A stretch of DNA of 8,315 nt from CAYYYG01 sp964476135 (GTDB taxonomy: Bacteria > Patescibacteriota > Microgenomatia > UBA1406 > GWC2-37-13). Shown piece after piece: positions 1 through 6,418 of the stretch (positions within the stretch are counted from its first letter, which is position 1; every line of letters begins with the position of its first letter). A program made the translations under genes and the position numbers. Under the pieces are notes generated by a model that had not been told where the DNA came from, did no database searches, and saw only the letters and a program-made list of their open reading frames with translations. The DNA is taken from the NCBI GenBank assembly GCA_964476135.1, contig CAYYYG010000043.1, positions 1-8,315 of the forward strand, read 5' to 3'.

Positions 1-2
1 CT

Positions 3-374
3 TCAAATTATTGGTGGGAGGTAGATGGTGAGATGCCTGACTTGAAGAATTGGCCATCATCGAGTGAGATGATACGGGCTTTTTTACCGAAATCCCGTGT
101 CGTAAAAGCATTCAGTCATATCGGTTATCATAATTTATTAGACGATGCTCGTCCTACTGGAGCAGCCGATCGCAAGGCGATGGCGATTGCCGGAGACGAT
201 CCTCATGATGTGCGCCAAGTAGCCGTTCTTGTTGCTGATCTCGGATTTGATCCGGTACCGATTGGTAAACTAGCTGAAGGAAAAAAACTTGAACCAGGTG
301 GCTCGCTATTTGGAGCAAGTGTAGATGCTGTTACTTTACGAAAACTTGCCAAAGTCGATAATATGGGTGACTGA
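3..374 (+). CDS. NAD(P)-binding reductase, COG2085 / F420:NADP oxidoreductase-like (C-terminal part, 5' end outside window)
   Basis: The frame is open from the window edge with no stop, so the first in-window ATG (33) is internal and the N-terminal Rossmann half with the GxGxxG nucleotide site is missing. The 123 visible residues match the second half of COG2085 proteins: an N-Y-W-W-E-V-D-G stretch where the family has its conserved Asn and aromatic-rich DG segment, then a VVKAF motif, R-P-T-G-A-A-D-R, an AGDD motif, and a GFDPVPIGKL segment leading to a Leu-Glu-Pro-Gly end. Family members transfer hydride between NAD(P)H and a partner, which is coenzyme F420 in the best-known member. Many bacterial homologues are annotated this way without any evidence for F420, so the substrate is unknown here. 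The last nine bases, including the TGA, lie inside the opposite-strand tRNA-His gene. Confidence 0.85.
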   Translation, partial: SNYWWEVDGEMPDLKNWPSSSEMIRAFLPKSRVVKAFSHIGYHNLLDDARPTGAADRKAMAIAGDDPHDVRQVAVLVADLGFDPVPIGKLAEGKKLEPGGSLFGASVDAVTLRKLAKVDNMGD

Positions 375-440
375 CGGGAGTTGAACCCGCAACATTCGCC
401 TCCACAGGGCGACGCTCTAACCAGTTGAGCTACAGTCACC
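366..440 (-). tRNA. tRNA-His (anticodon GTG)
   Basis: On the minus strand this folds as a complete cloverleaf. The 8-bp acceptor GGTGACTG/CAGTCACC includes the G(-1):C73 pair that marks histidine tRNAs. The D stem is GCTC/GAGC and the anticodon stem TCGCC/GGCGA is perfect. The loop CTGTGGA carries anticodon GTG (plus-strand 403-405), and the T arm is GCGGG/CCCGT around TTCAACT. The CCA end is not encoded, since the next bases are CAT, so it must be added by a tRNA nucleotidyltransferase. The gene lies just downstream of era on the same strand but has its own -10 element. Its 3' end overlaps the end of the convergent reductase gene by 9 nt. Confidence 0.97.
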
Positions 441-449
441 AGTGGCTCT

Positions 450-458
450 ATTATACCA
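450..458 (-). promoter_or_regulatory. extended -10 promoter of tRNA-His
   Basis: Minus strand reads TGG-TATAAT, a perfect -10 hexamer with a TGn extension, one base after the era stop codon TAA (462-460). A start 7 nt downstream would fall at about 443, giving a leader of about three bases before G(-1) at 440. This makes the tRNA an independent unit in the gap after era. Confidence 0.7.
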
Positions 459-459
459 T

Positions 460-1326
460 TTAACCGTAGTAGGTTTCCTGCCAGTGCGGGTCGGTTTCGA
501 CTGTAAGATCGAGATATACTTTCCTTTTTGTCGCAAGCTCCATTTCTTTTCTTGCGTAGGCGCCGATCTCTTTTATTTTGCGCCCTCCCTCACCTATGAG
601 CATCCGTTTGTAGCGGTTGTCGGTTGTTAGGATCCTGGCTTTTATATAAGTAAGGTTGCCTTTCCTCTCCGCGATCTCATCCACCAGAGCTGTTGTTGTA
701 TAAGGAATCTCCTCACCCATCATCAGAAATATTTTTTCTCGGATAAGCTCTCCGATAAATATCTTACTGTCGATATTCAATACCGGATAAACCAGATCAG
801 GCGGAATCGTTGATTTGTTTTTTTCCGGAATCAGAGTGAAAAGTTTGTCTATAAGCGGTTTGAAATGGGTTTTGTTGAGTGCCGAAATGTGGTAAATATC
901 CGGAAATTCTTCCTTAAGAAACGCATATTCGGGCATATATGAAGGCTCGGTGATATCGGCTTTGTTGAAAACCAGAAGTTTGGGGCTTTTGAGCTGTCGC
1001 ACCAATCCAAGGACACGACCTTCTTCTTTATTCCGTCGGCGCGTGTGGTCGATTATATATATGACAGCATCAACCGATTCGCTTAATGTCCGCATCGTTC
1101 TTTCGTTGATTTTTTTGGACAGGTAATCTTCGGCTTTGCCGAAAATACCAGGTGTGTCTACAAATATGATTTTCCCTCGCTCCTCCTCGTAAACGGCGCG
1201 GATCGGGAAGCGGGTTGTCTGAGGCTTCGGGGAGGTTATTGCCACTTTTTGGCCAATAAGGTTATTAACGAACGTCGATTTCCCCACATTCGGCCGCCCG
1301 ACAAGTAAAACGATTCCTTCTTTCAT
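460..1326 (-). CDS. era: Ribosome-assembly GTPase Era
   Basis: Era is an essential GTPase that binds 16S rRNA near its 3' end and acts in 30S subunit maturation. The 288-residue product is close to the usual ~300. G-domain motifs occur in order: G1 GRPNVGKS (10-17), G2 QTTR (36-39), G3 DTPG (57-60), G4 NKAD (121-124), G5 SAL (148-150). The C-terminal KH RNA-binding domain carries its GEGG loop at 245-248, followed by RKIKEIGAYARKEME. It differs from common Era in the segment after QTTR (FPIRAVY instead of the usual N/H-R-I-R-G) and has a short C-terminal tail. The ATG at 1326 is supported by the motif layout and by a -10 hexamer ending 6 nt upstream. There is no SD, so a leaderless mRNA is predicted. 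It is not in an operon with the usual neighbours here. Confidence 0.97.
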   Translation of the reverse strand: MKEGIVLLVGRPNVGKSTFVNNLIGQKVAITSPKPQTTRFPIRAVYEEERGKIIFVDTPGIFGKAEDYLSKKINERTMRTLSESVDAVIYIIDHTRRRNKEEGRVLGLVRQLKSPKLLVFNKADITEPSYMPEYAFLKEEFPDIYHISALNKTHFKPLIDKLFTLIPEKNKSTIPPDLVYPVLNIDSKIFIGELIREKIFLMMGEEIPYTTTALVDEIAERKGNLTYIKARILTTDNRYKRMLIGEGGRKIKEIGAYARKEMELATKRKVYLDLTVETDPHWQETYYG

Positions 1327-1332
1327 GGGCTA

Positions 1333-1341
1333 ATTTTATCA
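1333..1341 (-). promoter_or_regulatory. extended -10 promoter of era, leaderless configuration
   Basis: Minus strand TGA-TAAAAT followed by six bases and the ATG of era. The predicted start site coincides with the A of ATG at 1326. No TTGACA-like -35 is visible at 16-18 bp. The arrangement matches the one before the P-type ATPase gene at 14 of 18 positions. Confidence 0.6.
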
Positions 1342-1389
1342 TAATGAAGGCCTAAATACTTGAATGGCGAGGCAATTTATCAGATTTTT

Positions 1390-1398
1390 TGCTACAAT
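1390..1398 (+). promoter_or_regulatory. extended -10 promoter of tRNA-Gln
   Basis: TGC-TACAAT lies 12 nt before the first tRNA base. The predicted start at about 1405 would give a leader of about six bases. No good -35 is visible at the normal distance. Confidence 0.6.
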
Positions 1399-1410
1399 AT
1401 CGGAGTCGTA

Positions 1411-1481
1411 TGCGGGATCGTCTAATGGTAGGACTGCAGACTTTGGATCTGCCTATCATGGTTCGAATCCATGTCCCGCAG
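1411..1481 (+). tRNA. tRNA-Gln (anticodon TTG)
   Basis: A 71-nt cloverleaf. The acceptor is TGCGGGA/TCCCGCA with a weak T1:A72 first pair and G73, both typical glutamine identity features. The D stem is GTCT/GGAC with one wobble pair. The anticodon stem is GCAGA/TCTGC around loop CTTTGGA, with TTG at 1443-1445. The T stem is CATGG/CCATG around TTCGAAT. CCA is not encoded; the bases after G73 are CAA. It stands alone between divergent era and the downstream P-type ATPase gene, with its own promoter. Confidence 0.97.
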
Positions 1482-1560
1482 CAAAAAACCTAATCTTAAA
1501 AACCAGCACTACGTAAACACGTATTTCTGCCACCTATCCGAATCATTTCCGCCAGATTGT

Positions 1561-1569
1561 TGTTAAAAT
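1561..1569 (+). promoter_or_regulatory. extended -10 promoter of P-type ATPase gene, leaderless configuration
   Basis: TGT-TAAAAT followed by six bases and ATG at 1576, so transcription is predicted to begin at the start codon itself. There is no SD between -10 and ATG and no convincing -35. Confidence 0.65.
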
Positions 1570-1575
1570 TAAAAC

Positions 1576-4080
1576 ATGCATCATTTTCATACATTTACAC
1601 CAGCGGAAGTTCTGAAAATATTCGAATCCTCAAAGCAAGGGCTATCTAATGAAGAAGCCGAAAAGCGCCTGTTGGAGTATGGCAAAAATCTCATAGAAGA
1701 AGAAAAAATCAATTATTTACAACTGCTTTTAAGACAAGTTAAGAATCCCATAATCTATATTCTTTTTTTCGCGGCAATTCTTTCTTTATTTATCGGCGAC
1801 ATCAAAGATTTTTCGGTTATTATTTTTGTGATAATCGTCAATTCGGCGATCGGTTTCTGGCAGGAGATGAGAGCGGAAGTTTCAACACTGGCTTTGCGGA
1901 AAATGACGGAAACCCAAGTCACCGTTTTGCGTGAAGGTAAGCTTGAAGAAATGCCATCATCCCATCTGGTGCCCGGAGATGTCGTCAGCCTCCGGGAAGG
2001 AGATGTTGTTGGAGCCGATATCCGCCTTCTTGAAACAAACCTGATTCAGATTAATGAATCGGCCATCACCGGTGAATCTTTGCCGGTTGAGAAAAACGCA
2101 AATATAGTTATTGCCGAAAAAGCACCGGTGTTTGAGCTTGAAAACATGCTTCTATCCGGAACTGTAGTCGTGAAGGGCACCGGATTAGGTGTTGTTGTGC
2201 GGACAGGAAGAAATACTTATCTTGCCTCAATAGCCCAAAAAGTTATGGAGAAATCTCCCGATAGCCCTCTGACAAAAGCGTTAAACAGATTTTCAAAGAA
2301 ATACCTTTTTATTATTTTTATTCTGATAGCGCTCATCGGACTGATTAAGCTGTATCAGCAATACTCGCTTTATCAGATATTTTATGCGCTTCTTGCGGTG
2401 CTTGTCTCAGCTATTCCTGAAGGGTTGCCGATTGTATTAACGCTTTCGCTAGCCGTCGGTTCCGTACAGCTTGCCAAACACAGCGTGCTTACCCGGCACC
2501 TGCCGGCGGTTGAGACGCTTGGCAGCACCACGCTCATTGCAACCGATAAAACAGGCACGATAACCAAAGCAGAGCTGACAGTCTCGAAACAGTTTTCAGA
2601 AGATATGAACAAGCTCCGTTTCATTGCCGCCATTGCTAATGAGTCGATCGATGGAAAAACAGGGGATCCGCTCGATACCGCGCTTGCACAATGGTTGGGT
2701 AAAGATTTCCACTCGTTGAATGCGGAGTTTCCAAAATATAAAGTGTATCCATTTGACCCGATATATAGATACGTAGCAGCAACAATTATCGAGAAGGGCT
2801 CTCAGTTAACATACATAAAAGGGGCTTTCGAAACGCTGGTCCGAAAATCGAGTAACACGAAAGCCCAGCTTGAAAAATTCACTTTAGAACACGATAGAAT
2901 GGCTAAAGATGGGCTTAGGGTACTAACATTCGGGCAGTCTACCTCCAAAGGTGAGTTTAAGGATTGGCAGATTGAAATAATCGGCCTCATCGGGTTTATC
3001 GATCCGCCAAAAGAAGGCGTGAAGGAGGCAGTTGGCGCAGCGCAGGATGCAGGAGTGAGAATTATCATGATAACGGGCGATAATCCACTCACAGCCCGGG
3101 CGATTGCGGAGCAGGTGAATATATATAAAAAAGGAGACATTGTGTTAACCGGACGTGAGATTGAAGAGCTTGACGATGATGAGCTCATAAGAAAACTTTC
3201 ACACACATCCGTGCTTGCAAGGATCGTTCCGGAGCACAAATATAGAATCGTAAAATTGCTTCAGAAAAAAGAGGTAGTGGCAATGACAGGAGACGGGGTA
3301 AACGACGTACTCGCCTTAAAAGTAGCGGATTTAGGTATTGCAATGGGATCCGGAACCGAAGCCGCCAAATCAACCGCAAAAATGATTCTCCTCGATGATA
3401 ACCTGACCGTAATTGTTGAAGCAATCAGGCGAGGGAGAATCATAGCCGACAATATCCGAAAAGTAATTTATTATCTGGTTGTCACCAATTTATCGCAAAT
3501 TTTTCTTTTCATTTCCTCAATAATCATTAATTTGCCTTTTCCGCTAAAGCCGATTCATATATTATGGATCAACCTGGTGACCGACGGCGTTCAGGATAAA
3601 ACTTTTCCGTTTATAAAAGAGGAGGGAAACGTAATGAAAAACTCTCCCCAAAAAATCTCCGACATGTTTTTCAGCCCTTCCCAACTGAAAAATATTCTTT
3701 ACGGCACGGCCGCTCTTGGAATTCCTAATTTTATTCTCTATTTATATATGGCGGAAAGATTTCCGGCTGATGAGGCCACCACAACAGTCTTTACTTCGAT
3801 GGTGGCTGCCCAGTGGATTAATGGTATTCAGGCCCAAAAACAGATGGAGCCGTTTTTTAAGTCCATTAAAAGAAGTTTATTCATTAACCCCTCAATATGG
3901 CTGGGCGTTACTTTAGGTATATTGCTTCAAAGCCTTGTTATTTTTTGGCTCCACGACTGGTTCGAAACCGTTTCCTTAAACTCATCGCATTTTACACTGA
4001 TCGGAATTACAGCTCTTTGCGTATTTTTGCTTCTGGAAATTAAAAAATGGATCGTTTGGGTTATTTATTCAAGAGTATAA
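1576..4080 (+). CDS. P-type cation-transporting ATPase (P2, Ca2+/Mn2+-type)
   Basis: An 834-residue ATP-driven cation pump of the inner membrane. An N-terminal actuator segment is followed by TM1-2 (about 55-95). The actuator loop TGES is at 165-168, and TM4 carries the cation-site motif PEGLP (281-285). The phosphorylation site DKTGT has Asp324, the nucleotide domain has KGAFE (415-419), the P domain has TGDN (500-503) and TGDGVND (571-577), and TM5-10 follow. The PEGLP plus NLVTDG (666-671) combination places it among P2 pumps, close to SERCA/PMR1. By alignment to SERCA, Glu309, Asn768, Asn796, Thr799 and Asp800 are kept (E282, N638, N666, T669, D670), but Glu771 is replaced by Gln641. The loop after TM6 reads VQDKTFPF instead of the usual LPA-x-AL. 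Export of Ca2+ or Mn2+ is likely; the ion is not settled by sequence. Monocistronic with its own promoter. Confidence 0.93.
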   Translation: MHHFHTFTPAEVLKIFESSKQGLSNEEAEKRLLEYGKNLIEEEKINYLQLLLRQVKNPIIYILFFAAILSLFIGDIKDFSVIIFVIIVNSAIGFWQEMRAEVSTLALRKMTETQVTVLREGKLEEMPSSHLVPGDVVSLREGDVVGADIRLLETNLIQINESAITGESLPVEKNANIVIAEKAPVFELENMLLSGTVVVKGTGLGVVVRTGRNTYLASIAQKVMEKSPDSPLTKALNRFSKKYLFIIFILIALIGLIKLYQQYSLYQIFYALLAVLVSAIPEGLPIVLTLSLAVGSVQLAKHSVLTRHLPAVETLGSTTLIATDKTGTITKAELTVSKQFSEDMNKLRFIAAIANESIDGKTGDPLDTALAQWLGKDFHSLNAEFPKYKVYPFDPIYRYVAATIIEKGSQLTYIKGAFETLVRKSSNTKAQLEKFTLEHDRMAKDGLRVLTFGQSTSKGEFKDWQIEIIGLIGFIDPPKEGVKEAVGAAQDAGVRIIMITGDNPLTARAIAEQVNIYKKGDIVLTGREIEELDDDELIRKLSHTSVLARIVPEHKYRIVKLLQKKEVVAMTGDGVNDVLALKVADLGIAMGSGTEAAKSTAKMILLDDNLTVIVEAIRRGRIIADNIRKVIYYLVVTNLSQIFLFISSIIINLPFPLKPIHILWINLVTDGVQDKTFPFIKEEGNVMKNSPQKISDMFFSPSQLKNILYGTAALGIPNFILYLYMAERFPADEATTTVFTSMVAAQWINGIQAQKQMEPFFKSIKRSLFINPSIWLGVTLGILLQSLVIFWLHDWFETVSLNSSHFTLIGITALCVFLLLEIKKWIVWVIYSRV

Positions 4081-4089
4081 AGTTGAGTT

Positions 4090-4098
4090 TGTTATAAT
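4090..4098 (+). promoter_or_regulatory. extended -10 promoter, probably of the DUF368/PopT-type gene
   Basis: TGT-TATAAT, a perfect hexamer with TGn, ten bases after the ATPase stop. No start codon lies at the leaderless distance (the predicted start would be about 4105). The transcript therefore either has a real leader or begins a gene whose start is lost in the N gap. The region 4099-4151 has no open frame in phase with the downstream gene: an in-frame TAG is at 4116-4118 if the two flanks are joined. Confidence 0.55.
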
Positions 4099-4141
4099 AT
4101 AGCGGAGTTTCGAGATAGCGATTTAATATCGTAACAATTAC

Positions 4142-4151
4142 AAGAGTTGTT
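4142..4151 (+). repeat. 10-bp word repeated on both sides of the assembly gap
   Basis: AAGAGTTGTT is the last sequence before the N run and is also the first sequence after it (4252-4261). The left copy also forms the 3' arm of a small hairpin, AACAA (4133-4137) with TTGTT (4147-4151). Identical gap ends suggest an unmerged contig overlap, a short tandem repeat, or a misjoin. Confidence 0.8.
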
Positions 4152-4251
4152 NNNNNNNNNNNNNNNNNNNNNNNNNNNNNNNNNNNNNNNNNNNNNNNNN
4201 NNNNNNNNNNNNNNNNNNNNNNNNNNNNNNNNNNNNNNNNNNNNNNNNNNN
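4152..4251. other. assembly gap (100 N)
   Basis: Exactly 100 unknown bases, the conventional filler for a gap of unknown length. The missing sequence contains at least the N-terminal part of the DUF368 gene. Full-length family members have roughly 80-100 more residues than are visible, so the true gap is probably nearer 250-350 bp. Confidence 0.98.
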
Positions 4252-4252
4252 A

Positions 4253-4870
4253 AGAGTTGTTAAATGGGATGTTTCCGACAAAATTTCATTTGCGGTTTCG
4301 GCTGTTATCACCTATTTTGTAGTTGGAATGATTCCAATGGAGACTCCCAACTCACTTCTGTTTTTTTTCCTAAGTGGAGCAATAGCGATATGCGCCATGA
4401 TTTTGCCGGGAATTTCGGGTTCTTTCATTTTGCTACTGCTTGGAAAATACCAGCAGGTGCTTGCTGCAGTGACAAATCGAGATTTTTTAACGCTGGGAAT
4501 ATTTATGTCGGGCTGCATTATCGGGCTTGCGCTTTTTGCCAGAGTATTGTCCTGGCTTTTCAAAAATCATCACGATATCTCGGTTGCCATACTGGCCGGT
4601 GTTATGCTTGGCTCGATAAGAAAAATCTGGCCCTGGCAGGAAGTTGTATCAACAAGAATAAACAGCCATGGGGAAGAGGTGCCGTTTATTGTTAAAAATA
4701 TATTCCCCGGGTCGTTCGGGGGATCTGAGTTATTGGTTGTTCTACTGATTACTGCAGGAGTTGTTATCGTGTTTTATCTTGAACGTTTCCAACTTACAAA
4801 AGAACAGACATCGGATATAGAAAACAAGATGTTTGAGAAAGAGCACAAAAAATCACTTCAAAACCAGTAA
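4253..4870 (+). CDS. DUF368 membrane protein, PopT-type undecaprenyl-phosphate translocase (5' end lost in gap)
   Basis: The frame is open from the gap edge through the first ATG (4328) with family-like sequence (K-W-D-V-S-D-K-I-S-F), so that ATG is internal. 205 residues are visible. The diagnostic second motif AICAMILPGISGSF (about 4385-4426) is followed by LLLGKYQ, an IGLALFARVLSWL helix, a LAGVMLGSIRKIWPW segment, and a last helix before a charged C-terminal tail. The first motif (IPGVSGGT-like) must lie in the gap. DUF368 proteins such as PopT have been shown to return undecaprenyl phosphate across the cytoplasmic membrane for reuse in wall and polysaccharide synthesis. Assigning that role here is by family. 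Visible hydrophobic segments fit a polytopic membrane protein. Confidence 0.88.
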   Translation, partial: RVVKWDVSDKISFAVSAVITYFVVGMIPMETPNSLLFFFLSGAIAICAMILPGISGSFILLLLGKYQQVLAAVTNRDFLTLGIFMSGCIIGLALFARVLSWLFKNHHDISVAILAGVMLGSIRKIWPWQEVVSTRINSHGEEVPFIVKNIFPGSFGGSELLVVLLITAGVVIVFYLERFQLTKEQTSDIENKMFEKEHKKSLQNQ

Positions 4871-4954
4871 GTTTAATTTTTGAACCCTTCGACTCTGTTA
4901 GTATTTGTTTGATTGTAATTTGTGATATTTATAATTATCCAGATGAAGTAATGT

Positions 4955-4963
4955 TGATAGAAT
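4955..4963 (+). promoter_or_regulatory. extended -10 promoter of DUF4386 gene, leaderless configuration
   Basis: TGA-TAGAAT ends 6 nt before the ATG at 4970, the same spacing as at era and the ATPase. A second candidate, TATAAT at 4930-4935 with a TTGTTT 18 bp upstream, would give a leader of about 28 nt. That leader has no SD at a usable distance from the ATG. Confidence 0.5.
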
Positions 4964-4969
4964 CTAACC

Positions 4970-5629
4970 ATGACCAACAAATCTAATTTGTTCACAGACA
5001 CGCGGATTACCGGACTATTATATTTGGGTTTAGCGTTTACCGGTATTTTTGTTTTCGCATACGTTAAGCCTTCTATTTATATAGAAGGGCAAGCGCTTTT
5101 AACCAAAACAAATCTGCTCGAGAAGGCAGCGCTAACCCGTATGGGGATAGCCGCGGAGTTGGGGATTGTTGTTTTCCAGGCACTTGCTGCTATGTGGTTT
5201 TATAAGTTATTCAGCAAGGTGAATAATTTTGCCGCTTTCCTTATTGCCGCGTTTGGGATGGTAAACGCTGTTGCGATTTTAGTTTCCTCGGCATTTTGGC
5301 TTGGCGCTCTCAATTCGGCAATTGCCAACGAACCCGAGTTGGGTGTATACAATTTGTTTAACCTGCACGAGCAGATATGGCTGGTGTCGGGTTTATTTTT
5401 TGGTCTCTGGCTTATACCGATGGGGTATCTTGCATTGAAGGCAGAAATGCCCCGAATGCTCGCATGGGTTCTGATTCTTGGAGGGGTCGGATATATTCTA
5501 TCCACTTATATTTTAATATTGTCGCCGGATAAAAAATCAATTGCCGAGTTTTTGCCTCTGTTGGCAACGGTCGGGGAGTTCTGGATGATCGGGTATTTGC
5601 TCAGCAAGGCGCAGTTGCATAGTGATTGA
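4970..5629 (+). CDS. DUF4386 family integral membrane protein
   Basis: A 219-residue protein of unknown function. It begins with a short polar segment and the family-typical T-R-I-T-G-L-L-Y-L-G entry into the first helix. Six hydrophobic segments lie at about 13-31, 58-80, 86-110, 135-156, 163-184 and 192-212. The conserved-looking loop L-F-N-L-H-E-Q-I-W (129-137) precedes helix 4, and G-L-W-L-I-P-M-G-Y-L (145-154) lies in it. Its length is normal for the family. No catalytic motif is evident. It is convergent with the ABC permease gene, with only 9 bp between the two stop codons. The ATG is supported by the -10 element 6 nt upstream and by the start of the family-like region. Confidence 0.85.
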   Translation: MTNKSNLFTDTRITGLLYLGLAFTGIFVFAYVKPSIYIEGQALLTKTNLLEKAALTRMGIAAELGIVVFQALAAMWFYKLFSKVNNFAAFLIAAFGMVNAVAILVSSAFWLGALNSAIANEPELGVYNLFNLHEQIWLVSGLFFGLWLIPMGYLALKAEMPRMLAWVLILGGVGYILSTYILILSPDKKSIAEFLPLLATVGEFWMIGYLLSKAQLHSD

Positions 5630-5638
5630 TTCCGCCGT

Positions 5639-6418
5639 TTATCTATTCCTTTCGTTTTTCACAAAAAGGAAAGTCCCGATCAATAAAAATATTACGCCAA
5701 ACACCAGCACAATAGTCAGGTTAAAAAATGGATTAAATAGAACCACTTTAGAATATTCGGGCCGGCCGGAATAATACACGCTTCGTATAAGGTCCACGGC
5801 ATATGTCATGGGTGACAAGCGCGAGGCGATCCAAATAGGGAGGGGTAAATTAACGATCGGATTAAATACGCCAGCGAGGAAAAACTGAGGGAAAAGAATA
5901 AAAGGAAAAATTTGATTAGCGCTTCGCTGATCGGATAAGCTCGACATGATAAATACCCCAAATGCGCCCCCAAAAAAAGTTATGGCGAAAATAATCGGAA
6001 TCAGTTTTAGCAACCCGAAGGTATCGAGCGGGATGCCGATGATATAACCAAATAAGACAATTCCGGTAATTTGAATCAGGGCAACTAATGTTTCACCGAG
6101 AATTTTTCCAAGCAATATTGAGTAGCGTGAAATTGGTGCGATAAACATTTCTTGGGCAAAGTCGTTTTGGCGGTCTTCTACAATAGAAATTATCCCGGCT
6201 GCCGTCGATTGAAACAATGTTTGCGCCAATACGCCCATAAACACAAAGGTGAGAAAATTATATCCAAGATTTGAACCGAGATTTTTTTCCAGACTGGTTC
6301 CCAATACTCCGATAAAAATGATCGGGAAAATAAAGCTTGCGGCAATCCGCCCGCGGTCGCGGAGTAATTTAGTAATATCTCGGAATGCGATTGCGATAAT
6401 GGCGTTTATGTTATGCAT
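5639..6418 (-). CDS. ABC-2 type transporter permease (DrrB/NodJ-like)
   Basis: A 259-residue membrane subunit of an ABC-2 exporter. A cytoplasmic amphipathic N-terminus (R-D-I-T-K-L-L-R-D-R) leads to six predicted helices at about 25-43, 55-77, 103-127, 137-160, 170-188 and 231-253. Between helices 2 and 3 is the ABC-2 coupling stretch EDRQNDFAQEMFIAPISR (81-98), followed by LLGKILGET. The L-S-P-M-T-Y-A-V-D-L segment (201-210) is typical of drug/lipid-type ABC-2 permeases. Its ATG overlaps the ATPase stop as ATGcaTAA (8 nt), so translation is probably coupled; no SD is seen. Such pairs export drugs, lipids or polysaccharide precursors, and the substrate cannot be read from the sequence. Confidence 0.93.
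   Translation of the reverse strand: MHNINAIIAIAFRDITKLLRDRGRIAASFIFPIIFIGVLGTSLEKNLGSNLGYNFLTFVFMGVLAQTLFQSTAAGIISIVEDRQNDFAQEMFIAPISRYSILLGKILGETLVALIQITGIVLFGYIIGIPLDTFGLLKLIPIIFAITFFGGAFGVFIMSSLSDQRSANQIFPFILFPQFFLAGVFNPIVNLPLPIWIASRLSPMTYAVDLIRSVYYSGRPEYSKVVLFNPFFNLTIVLVFGVIFLLIGTFLFVKNERNR
5649..5673. other. AT-rich inverted repeat at the end of the permease gene
   Basis: CTTTC-G-TTTTT pairs with AAAAA-G-GAAAG around a 3-base CAC loop: ten base pairs with one G:G mismatch. It lies inside the last codons of the permease, next to the 9-bp gap between convergent stop codons, the only available place for a bidirectional terminator. Neither strand has a T tract after the hairpin, so this is at best a non-canonical terminator and may simply reflect the lysine/phenylalanine-rich C-terminus. 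Confidence 0.3.

Noticed and set aside
33..374. Reductase as a complete 113-residue gene starting at ATG 33
   Set aside because: The frame stays open to the window edge, with family-like residues before the ATG, and the nucleotide-binding half is absent, so it is a partial view of a longer gene.
203..439. Antisense frame over the reductase and tRNA-His
   Set aside because: It begins inside the tRNA and reads through it, a classic false ORF; the plus-strand reductase explains the region.
442..630. Short plus-strand frame over the 3' end of era
   Set aside because: Fully antisense to the Era KH domain, with no promoter or start signal of the kind seen at the real genes.
1510..1523. TACGT-AAAC-ACGTA hairpin followed by TTTCT, a possible terminator after tRNA-Gln
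   Set aside because: Only five pairs, AT-rich, with a poor T tract; too weak to call.
2802..3239. 145-codon antisense frame inside the ATPase gene
   Set aside because: Low-complexity serine run and no recognisable domain; it is the antisense shadow of an acidic, codon-biased stretch of a clearly real gene.
4264..4695. 143-codon plus-strand open frame beginning just after the gap
   Set aside because: It overlaps the DUF368 gene in another frame. The DUF368 frame carries the family motifs and is open to the gap, while this one encodes a Cys/Trp/His-rich string with no family resemblance.
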